Below are positions 1-5,998 of a stretch of DNA of 14,224 bases, piece by piece. The stretch is from CAZDEK01 sp964504625 (GTDB lineage: Bacteria; Patescibacteriota; Saccharimonadia; CAILAD01; GCA-016700035). The notes under the pieces are model-generated. The model was not told the DNA's origin and did no database searches. It saw only the letters and a program-made list of their open reading frames with translations. Numbering within the stretch: position 1 is the first letter of the stretch; every line of letters begins with the position of its first letter. The DNA lies in the NCBI GenBank assembly GCA_964504625.1, contig CAZDEK010000015.1, positions 1 to 14,224 on the forward strand, given 5' to 3'. Both the position numbers and the translations under genes were made by a program.

Positions 1-276
1 GTGGTTGACGCTGATGTGCCTAAGTATCTGACAGAAGGCGCCGAGATCGAGGGCTATCTCTTTCAGGGCCAGGTGATTGGCTTCGAGTGGCCGAAGAATG
101 TGCCACTCAAGGTCATCGAAGCACCAGGTGGTGATAAAGGTAATTCGGCGGCTGGTGCCACCAAGGCAGTCAAGCTCGAAACGGGCATCGAAGTGCAAGC
201 GCCTCTCTTCATTAAGACGGGCGATTTCGTGAAGGTCGATACTCGTACCGGTGTTTACATCGAGCGCGTGAAGTAA
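1..276 (+). CDS. efp: Elongation factor P, C-terminal half (5' end outside window)
   Basis: The 91 visible residues match the second and third domains of elongation factor P. The signature is the C-terminal stretch with TGIEVQAPLFIKTGD followed by VDTRTGVYIERVK, which closes the last OB-like domain in this family. EF-P binds between the P and E sites of the ribosome and relieves stalling at consecutive prolines. Family members are about 185-190 residues, so roughly the first half is missing, including the KOW-like domain whose loop carries the modified Lys or Arg. The GTG at base 1 is an internal valine codon, not a start. A TAA at 274-276 ends the gene, 20 nt before the next start. The polyproline linkers in the two giant proteins downstream are plausible EF-P clients, although no co-regulation is visible. 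Confidence 0.93.
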   Translation: MVDADVPKYLTEGAEIEGYLFQGQVIGFEWPKNVPLKVIEAPGGDKGNSAAGATKAVKLETGIEVQAPLFIKTGDFVKVDTRTGVYIERVK

Positions 277-284
277 ACAGGGTG

Positions 285-290
285 TACTAT
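285..290 (+). promoter_or_regulatory. Possible -10 box for the 297-896 gene
   Basis: TACTAT lies 6 nt upstream of the ATG at 297, so transcription from it would begin at or next to the start codon. I see no good -35, because the upstream region is the coding end of efp. Read-through from efp is equally possible. Confidence 0.3.
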
Positions 291-296
291 TGGGCT

Positions 297-896
297 ATGA
301 ACGTAGCCCAGCTAGATGAGGAGCTACAACGGCTCCAAGCGCAACCAAGTCCAACTCAGCTAGCTTTTCTGGTTGAGACAATTCTTGACGCAAGACTGGC
401 TGGCAAGATTTCTGTCAGGGTCGGTTTTGCGTATGAGCGTGCTATCGAAAATGTAGGCGGTAGCCCAGAAATATCCACAAACTGTATAAACGTTGCACAT
501 GAGTTGTGGGATGTTATTGAGTGGAGTGCTGACGTTGAGGCAGGTACCGATGGCTACCCGCTCATGGAATTACAGGATGATCTTACGCAGATCTTTGAGA
601 CACTCTACCGTCTCAAGCATGTGGGCTGGGAGCCAGTGTACTTGCGGGCCTACTACGACCGACATGATAGACAGCGAGTGGTTGCGAGTATTGCGTTGAC
701 CGCCTACAACCAAGGAGGAAATCTTAAGTCTTATCATGCCAACACTGAATTACATGATGTGATGGGGCGACTTGTGGAGCAGTCGCGAGATTTAGATGAG
801 CTTCAAGGTATTTTGCCGGCACGTTACAATCATTGGCTGTTACGCGACGTCGTAAGAGGCTATGCCTTGGTGAATGATTTTGCTGAGTTTGCTTGA
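297..896 (+). CDS. Hypothetical protein, 199 aa, no recognised family
   Basis: I do not recognise this protein. It is 199 residues from the ATG at 297; a GTG at 282 would add five residues (MYYWA). I prefer the ATG because a -10-like TACTAT (285-290) lies 6 nt before it and neither start has a Shine-Dalgarno. The sequence looks soluble and mainly helical, with no signal peptide, no membrane segment and a single cysteine. It is acidic and rich in Leu, Glu, Asp and Arg. Tryptophan and histidine occur in motifs such as ELWDVIEWSADVE (about residues 71-83), GWEPVYLRAYYDRHDR and ARYNHWLLRDVVRGYAL near the end. It lies 20 nt after efp on the same strand and ends in TGA, 3 nt before the convergent ychF stop. 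Base composition does not look foreign. It may be a lineage-restricted gene. Confidence 0.75.
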   Translation: MNVAQLDEELQRLQAQPSPTQLAFLVETILDARLAGKISVRVGFAYERAIENVGGSPEISTNCINVAHELWDVIEWSADVEAGTDGYPLMELQDDLTQIFETLYRLKHVGWEPVYLRAYYDRHDRQRVVASIALTAYNQGGNLKSYHANTELHDVMGRLVEQSRDLDELQGILPARYNHWLLRDVVRGYALVNDFAEFA

Positions 897-899
897 TAT

Positions 900-1976
900 T
901 TATACATTAAATTTGAACAGTACCACATCACCATCTTGCATGACGTAGTCACGACCTTCGAGGCGGACTTTACCGGCTTCGCGCGCGCCATTCCAGCCAC
1001 CGAGATCGACAAAATCGTGCCAACCAACAATTTCAGCCTTGATAAAACCTTTTTCGATATCAGTGTGAATCACGCCGGCCGCTTCTGGAGCTGTGGCGCC
1101 TTTTGGGATGACCCAGGCTCTAGCTTCCTTTTCCCCGGCCGTGAAGTAGGTTTGCAAGCCAAGCGTGTCAAAGCCAAGATGAGCCAGAGCTGACAGGCCA
1201 GATTCTTTCTGGCCGTATTCAGCGAGTAACTCAGCGGCTTCTTCCGTGCTCATGTCCTTGAGCTGCGCTTCGAGCTCGGCGCAGAGTACCAGAGCGGGCA
1301 GGGGAGCGACGAGGTTTCGTAATTCTTCATTTCGCGCAGTATTAGCCAGACCAGTCTCATCGACGTTAAAGACATAGATGAAGGGCTTGGCGGTCAGTAA
1401 CTGTAAGTCGCGCACTACCTCTGGTAGTTCGTCAAACTGCGTAATCACCAGCTCACCGCGATCGAGACCGGCTCGGACAGACTCGAGCTCACCGAGTGCT
1501 TGCTTGGCATCAGCAGATGCCTTGGCTTCTTTCTCTAGTCTAGGCATGGCTTTCTCGACTGTCGCGAGATCCGCGAGGATAAGTTCAGTCTTGATAGTAT
1601 CGATGTCGCGTGCCGGGTCGACCGAATCGTCGACATGGATGATGTCGCCGGACTCGAAAGCGCGGACGACCTGAACGATGGCTGAGCATTCACGGATATG
1701 CGAGAGAAATTTATTACCCAGACCAGCCCCCTCGGCCGCTCCTTTTACGATGCCGGCGATGTCGGTGAAGGCTACTGGCGCGGGGACAATCTGCGCGGAG
1801 TGGGCAACTTTGGCGAGTAGATCAAGGCGATCGTCAGGAAGCGGCACGATCCCCACATTAGGCTCGATTGTGGCAAATGGATAATTCGCTGCCAAGATGT
1901 CTGACTTGGTGAGTGCATTAAAGAGGGTAGACTTGCCGACGTTTGGTAAGCCAACGATGCCGAGAGAAAGACTCAT
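900..1976 (-). CDS. ychF: Ribosome-associated ATPase YchF (Obg/OLA1 family)
   Basis: This is a 358-residue YchF; the family is usually about 360. The P-loop GLPNVGKST lies near residues 8-16, with switch motifs around ANYPFATIEPN and DIAG. The G4 position reads NVDE instead of NKxD, the change that gives YchF/OLA1 its preference for ATP over GTP. A helical region follows, and the C-terminal TGS domain begins near LQTYFTAGEKEARAW and contains IHTDIEKGFIKAE. YchF binds ribosomes and is linked to translation control and stress responses. I chose the ATG at 1976 because it gives the family N-terminus (MSLSLGIVGLPNVGKS) and lies 7 nt after an extended -10 box. Upstream starts at 1985 and 2075 would overlap or precede that promoter. 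The gene is convergent with its left neighbour and divergent from gene A. Confidence 0.96.
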   Translation of the reverse strand: MSLSLGIVGLPNVGKSTLFNALTKSDILAANYPFATIEPNVGIVPLPDDRLDLLAKVAHSAQIVPAPVAFTDIAGIVKGAAEGAGLGNKFLSHIRECSAIVQVVRAFESGDIIHVDDSVDPARDIDTIKTELILADLATVEKAMPRLEKEAKASADAKQALGELESVRAGLDRGELVITQFDELPEVVRDLQLLTAKPFIYVFNVDETGLANTARNEELRNLVAPLPALVLCAELEAQLKDMSTEEAAELLAEYGQKESGLSALAHLGFDTLGLQTYFTAGEKEARAWVIPKGATAPEAAGVIHTDIEKGFIKAEIVGWHDFVDLGGWNGAREAGKVRLEGRDYVMQDGDVVLFKFNV

Positions 1977-1983
1977 GCTGGAC

Positions 1984-1992
1984 ATTGTACCA
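1984..1992 (-). promoter_or_regulatory. Extended -10 promoter of ychF (leaderless)
   Basis: On the minus strand this reads TGGTACAAT, a match to the extended -10 form TGnTAnnnT. The next 7 nt are GTCCAGC, followed directly by the ATG at 1976. A normal start distance therefore puts the first transcribed base at the A of the start codon. No -35 match is seen about 17 bp upstream, which is usual for extended -10 promoters. Confidence 0.6.
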
Positions 1993-1998
1993 GGTAAA

Positions 1999-2046
1999 AA
2001 CGCTTGCGCTCCACCGCCGAGCACGGTAGCATAGAGCGTAAGCGTT
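1999..2046. repeat. 13-bp inverted repeat across divergent promoter region
   Basis: The left arm AACGCTTGCGCTC (1999-2011) and right arm GAGCGTAAGCGTT (2034-2046) are inverted copies matching at 12 of 13 positions; the one mismatch is G2006 against T2039. The 22-nt centre holds the gene A -10 box, and the left arm contains its -35. Predicted starts for both flanking genes lie so that neither transcript would carry both complete arms. A DNA-level role such as an operator is therefore more likely than an RNA hairpin. The regulator is unknown. Confidence 0.55.
2004..2032 (+). promoter_or_regulatory. Promoter of gene A
   Basis: A -35-like TTGCGC (2004-2009), a 17-bp spacer and a -10-like TAGCAT (2027-2032) precede gene A. 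The start would be near 2039, leaving a leader of about 39 nt. The support is comparative: the gene B promoter has the same spacing and an identical 15-mer over the -10 region. Confidence 0.65.
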
Positions 2047-2077
2047 ATTTGTGTAGGGCTTGAGATCGCAATCATTT

Positions 2078-5000
2078 ATGCCAAAATCAATCGATAGCAT
2101 CGGGCGCAAGCCGGAGAAAAAGCAAGCCGATCCCCTCGTGAAGCACGAGGCAGGTGAGGTTTTTCGTCCGCGTGGTGAGGGGTTACATGCTGGAGAGCAA
2201 GTTAAGCCGAAGGGCTATGTAAATCCAAAGACACAAGAACCTAAGGCACATGTTTATACTGGCGGCGAAAAGCCGAAACAGGATAATCTGACGAAGCGTC
2301 TCCAAAATCTAGATGCTGCCCGTAATAAGAAGACGCTATTAGCGGTGCTGGCTATTGGAGTGGTTGGTGTTGTCGCTCTAGCTGCATTTATCTTTTCATG
2401 GTCGAGAATTCGAGGTATAGTTCGTCAGCCAAGCTCAAGTAACTACGCAGAGATTGATGGGAAGGTTGCTTCAAAACAAGAATTTGAAGAGATCAGGACT
2501 GCCTACATCGCCTTTGATCAGAAAAATGGGCAAAATGATGCTAAACAATCAGAACGAAGAGCCGCTGATGAAATCATTACTCGCTTAGCGCTAGAGGCTC
2601 AAGCCGACAAAAATGGCGTTACTGTTACTGATAACGATATAGATGCTTATCTAAAGCCAAGTTACAGCAAGTTTGGATCTCTTGGTGGCTTGTATGACTA
2701 TAACAAGCAGCAATATGGCTGGTCAGAAGTTCCACTACGCCATAAGGCTAAGCTTGAAGTCTTAAAGCAAAAACTCGATGATAAGCTGATTGCGAAAGTA
2801 GATATTCTCGGCGCCTATATTCGTTGGGATAATGTGAGAGATAAGCCGGAAGATTTCAGGAAGGACTATGAGACAAAGGCGATTCAGCGGCTAAATCAGG
2901 AATACAAAACCGTACTAGAGCGCGGCGCATCGCGAGATGCCTTTGTGAAGACCACTGATATCAATGAGTTCTTGCCTGCAGACGTCAACGCCACTCGTCT
3001 GAATGCAATAGAAACTCCAAATGTCCGATATCTGGAATTGAAAAATATATCTAATGACCCAGATAATGATCAATTCGATCATTATAAAGACGAAGGCGAG
3101 TCGGCCTGGAAATATATTGATCAGCTCAGTCAAGTTGGGCAGACAACAACAGTATTTAAGTCTGACAGTGGGATGTACATGGTGTTGCGACTAGAGCGCA
3201 AAACGAATGGAGCATATGTCAGCTATAAGCAAATATTGGATCAAGCTGTCAAGAACGGTAAGGTGAGTGCTAGCTATTTTGCGTTGCCAGCTGCAGCTCA
3301 AGATAAGCCAAAGACTGAGCCAGGCCCCACCCCAAATACCAATCCGGTTTCTTCAGTCCTAAATAGTATATTACCTAAGGCTTATGCCAGTGGCAGCTAT
3401 GATTGCTGGAAAGACCACCCACTTTACTACACATTTCGACCGACCGACCTCACTACACTAGCGCCAATAACCGGCAAAACCTTCAGCGTACTTGTTGTGC
3501 GTTCAGGGAAAGATATTTGTATCCCCTATAGTGGCTTTGGCTACTTTATAAATGGTGACGGGCGCCAAGCTTGGGCTGCCAATAGCGTAGTATACAATAC
3601 GGAGCTGAAGCTGAATTGTTATGGAGTAGTTTGGGACTTTGCCTGGAGTCCACCTGCTGGTTATCAGCCATTCTCCCCCGCTGATTATCAGGCACCGAAT
3701 AGGATATTGACTGGTTCGACATCAACTGGCCTCCAATGGAGCCCATCAGATAAACCAGGGATTTGGGAGAAATCCAGTATATATTACGGTATTGCCAACG
3801 GAGCTGGCCGATATGCTATTGCGCCGCTATTCGAACCTGTACCACCACCTCCGCGACCTAAAGTGACATTCCAGGGCTTCAAAGTCAACGAGGCGCTTGA
3901 CGGTACTGGCGCGTATAAAGACGGCGTGATGCGTATAGATGGTAGCGCGAGTTATACGACTGATAATGCTGGAAATTCAAACCCAGCCGCTCAGCCATAC
4001 TTCATACGGAGTATTCTAGCCGATCAAGATCATGTCATACGGCCAGACGATGTTCCAGGGTTCGATGTTGTCGGGTATAAGCTTGGGAATAATCCAATTA
4101 CCTATGGACCGCGTGATTATGCGTATCGGGCCAACCAAGTTGGTGACGGGGGAGTGATTGATCTATGGTGGATATATCGGCCGAAATTTACCGCTGATCT
4201 CTCAGTAACATGCGGTACCATCACATCAACTGTATCGGGGCCAAGCGGGTTTACGGCCACCATTAGCATTGCAGGTAATGTGCTCAAGACAACCACTCAG
4301 TCTAATGATTCGGTCGCCGTACCTGATCAGTATCGTGATGGCGTGAAGCGTAAAGTTGACCTTAAGATAACCTATGCCGGCAAGGAATTTGTAGCTGTAT
4401 CTAAGGATCACCGCTGTAATTCTGATGCAGCTTGTGATGCCGCCGATTTTAGTCAGATGGGTAATGCAACTGATGCTGGTTCGTCATATACCGTAGTGGT
4501 TAGGATGAAAAATACTGGCCAAAGTATATGGAAGGATTATGCCGATAATAATAGCTATCGTCTATCCCAGTCGGATGGAGAAGGAAATTATGAGGCAACT
4601 TCAGATAATCTCAATATGCCAGCTGGTACAGTTGTGAAGCCAGTGCCTGACGCGAACTCCACTGTATCTTTTACTGTGAGTGTAAAAGCTAAAAATTCAG
4701 TTGGAGCACCTGACAATCGCCTTGCTTTCCGCATGTTACGAGTAGACCCTGTTGATGGCTCTACGCAGTTTGGCGCTGAATGCTCCGCTGCAGTGCCTGT
4801 GCGAGCTATTTATGGTCCATGGCTGCGTACACAAAATGGTGCGGTAGCGGCATTTAATAAGATTCTAGCTCAACCCGAGGAAAAACGGGGTGGTCGTAAT
4901 GTTGCCGATACTGCAGGACGCAATATCAATCGAGATGCTACCTACGCTGTAATGTCGCGCACAAGTGTTCAGAATCGATTCTGTAGCTCTAACGCATACC

Positions 5001-5905
5001 TTTATGGCCGTCAGAATGATGACGTAGCTAGTTGTGACTTTGATAACTATTTCTTCAACTTAAAATCATCTATTGAGGCTGTACTCAACTCCGGCAGCAA
5101 GACCGTTGACGGTCTATTTGAGCGGGTTGCTACGGAGCGCCAGAATTCTCCAGTATCCTGCAATGGTGACGCTCTGTATGAGCAGGGTCCTATTATAGCC
5201 AATCTGAGTGGCGGGAATCTCAGTCCTAGCCCGAAGAGTTGCCCACGAATATTCTTAATGGCCAGTGGCGGGGCCTTGAGTAATGGAAATATCAATATTT
5301 CACAGGGTCGTGGTACGGTGTTGGTTGATGGCGACCTCATTATCGATCACAACATTACTAATACCCCAAACACCATCAGTTATGATGAGGGCACACTCGA
5401 TGCTCTGAATAAGGTTCCAAATCTTGGCCTGATCGTTAAGGGTGATATCATCATTACGAACAGTGTTTCTGAGATTCAGGCAAGTATGTATGCAAGCGGC
5501 CGCATTATTACCTGTGATAGATATACTGATCGCACAGTATATTCGGATCCAGTTTTGAACGGTACTACTGGATATAAGGATCCGAGCAATTCGGTACAGC
5601 TCAATCAGGCACAAGCTTGTACGAATCCGCTTGTTGTGAAGGGTATGATGGTTGCTAAAGGTGGCTTTACGCTTGGCAGAAACTTTGTGGACTTTAATGC
5701 TATACGAACGCGTGTTAATAAGTCGGCTAGTGATCCAGCCTTTGATTATGCCGCTCCTGATAGTAAATACTATGGTAAGCCAGCAGAAGACGTGATTTTC
5801 AACGGATTATTACTCTATGCTCCGCCTCCTGGCTTTGAAGATCTCGCAGGTGTGCGCTCGAGCCAGGTGCAATATCTGCCCAATAACTTTTTGCCACGCT
5901 TCTAG
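2078..5905 (+). CDS. Giant surface protein A: SurA-like foldase fused to extracellular passenger
   Basis: The protein has 1275 residues from the ATG at 2078. A TTG at 2060 is rejected because the ATG gives MPKSIDSIGRKPE, matching the start of paralogue B. Visible order: Lys/Pro-rich cytoplasmic tail (1-85); one membrane helix (86-108); SurA_N-like region from IDGK at 126 through GAYIRWD at 245; parvulin-like module (about 300-400) without the usual catalytic histidines; Pro/Asn linker; and an AYA site at 435-437. The passenger has two beta-rich domains separated by PVPPPPRP (587-594), a small beta domain, an NBR1-type Ig-like domain (NTGQSIW at 812), PWLRTQNG at 914, and a beta-solenoid-like end with VDGDL at 1083 and a final PRF. 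All 13 cysteines lie after the AYA site. It has its own promoter. I infer a membrane-anchored or released adhesin; the exact function is unknown. Confidence 0.85.
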   Translation: MPKSIDSIGRKPEKKQADPLVKHEAGEVFRPRGEGLHAGEQVKPKGYVNPKTQEPKAHVYTGGEKPKQDNLTKRLQNLDAARNKKTLLAVLAIGVVGVVALAAFIFSWSRIRGIVRQPSSSNYAEIDGKVASKQEFEEIRTAYIAFDQKNGQNDAKQSERRAADEIITRLALEAQADKNGVTVTDNDIDAYLKPSYSKFGSLGGLYDYNKQQYGWSEVPLRHKAKLEVLKQKLDDKLIAKVDILGAYIRWDNVRDKPEDFRKDYETKAIQRLNQEYKTVLERGASRDAFVKTTDINEFLPADVNATRLNAIETPNVRYLELKNISNDPDNDQFDHYKDEGESAWKYIDQLSQVGQTTTVFKSDSGMYMVLRLERKTNGAYVSYKQILDQAVKNGKVSASYFALPAAAQDKPKTEPGPTPNTNPVSSVLNSILPKAYASGSYDCWKDHPLYYTFRPTDLTTLAPITGKTFSVLVVRSGKDICIPYSGFGYFINGDGRQAWAANSVVYNTELKLNCYGVVWDFAWSPPAGYQPFSPADYQAPNRILTGSTSTGLQWSPSDKPGIWEKSSIYYGIANGAGRYAIAPLFEPVPPPPRPKVTFQGFKVNEALDGTGAYKDGVMRIDGSASYTTDNAGNSNPAAQPYFIRSILADQDHVIRPDDVPGFDVVGYKLGNNPITYGPRDYAYRANQVGDGGVIDLWWIYRPKFTADLSVTCGTITSTVSGPSGFTATISIAGNVLKTTTQSNDSVAVPDQYRDGVKRKVDLKITYAGKEFVAVSKDHRCNSDAACDAADFSQMGNATDAGSSYTVVVRMKNTGQSIWKDYADNNSYRLSQSDGEGNYEATSDNLNMPAGTVVKPVPDANSTVSFTVSVKAKNSVGAPDNRLAFRMLRVDPVDGSTQFGAECSAAVPVRAIYGPWLRTQNGAVAAFNKILAQPEEKRGGRNVADTAGRNINRDATYAVMSRTSVQNRFCSSNAYLYGRQNDDVASCDFDNYFFNLKSSIEAVLNSGSKTVDGLFERVATERQNSPVSCNGDALYEQGPIIANLSGGNLSPSPKSCPRIFLMASGGALSNGNINISQGRGTVLVDGDLIIDHNITNTPNTISYDEGTLDALNKVPNLGLIVKGDIIITNSVSEIQASMYASGRIITCDRYTDRTVYSDPVLNGTTGYKDPSNSVQLNQAQACTNPLVVKGMMVAKGGFTLGRNFVDFNAIRTRVNKSASDPAFDYAAPDSKYYGKPAEDVIFNGLLLYAPPPGFEDLAGVRSSQVQYLPNNFLPRF
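3380..3388 (+). other. Possible processing site (Ala-Tyr-Ala) in protein A
   Basis: Residues 435-437 read AYA, followed by SGSYDC, after a weakly hydrophobic stretch (SSVLNSILPK). This resembles the c-region and cleavage site of a signal peptide, but in mid-protein. Protein B has ARA at almost the same residue. A hydrophobic core long enough to span the membrane is missing, so the site could be a relic of an ancestral signal peptide instead of an active cleavage site. Confidence 0.35.
4430..4815 (+). other. NBR1-type Ig-like domain in protein A
   Basis: The encoded segment, about residues 785-912, starts after HRCNSDAACDAADF. It contains VVVRMKNTGQSIW, then YRLSQ, and ends with LAFRMLRVDPVDGSTQFGAEC. 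The NTGxxxW motif followed by a final strand ending in FG is the pattern of the Ig-like domain named after NBR1. Such domains mediate protein contacts and occur in bacterial surface proteins. Protein B has the matching segment. The assignment is from motifs only. Confidence 0.55.
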
Positions 5906-5935
5906 TCATCAATTTTTCAAAAAGCTCGTATTCGC

Positions 5936-5964
5936 TTGATACTACCTGGACGGTACGGTAGCAT
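5936..5964 (+). promoter_or_regulatory. Promoter of gene B
   Basis: TTGATA (5936-5941), a 17-bp spacer and TAGCAT (5959-5964) lie in the 93-nt gap between genes A and B. The start would be near 5971, giving a leader of about 28 nt. The 15-mer ACGGTAGCATAGAGC (5955-5969) is identical to 2023-2037 upstream of gene A. Confidence 0.7.
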
Positions 5965-5998
5965 AGAGCATAAGAGTTTTTCGAGTAGTGAAAGTTAT

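Noticed and set aside
1977..2075. Upstream starts for ychF adding up to 33 residues
   Set aside because: They would precede or overlap the extended -10 box, and the added residues are not part of any YchF N-terminus I know.
2060..2077. In-frame TTG extension of protein A by 6 residues
   Set aside because: No ribosome-binding site supports it, and the ATG at 2078 aligns with the start of protein B.
5906..5935. A/T-rich stretch TTTTTCAAAAAG after gene A as a terminator
   Set aside because: The complementary runs are separated by a single base, so no hairpin can form, and there is no GC stem.
5936..5998. In-frame TTG extension of protein B by 21 residues
   Set aside because: The TTG coincides with the -35 box and the extension would translate the promoter. 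The ATG at 5999 gives an N-terminus that matches protein A.
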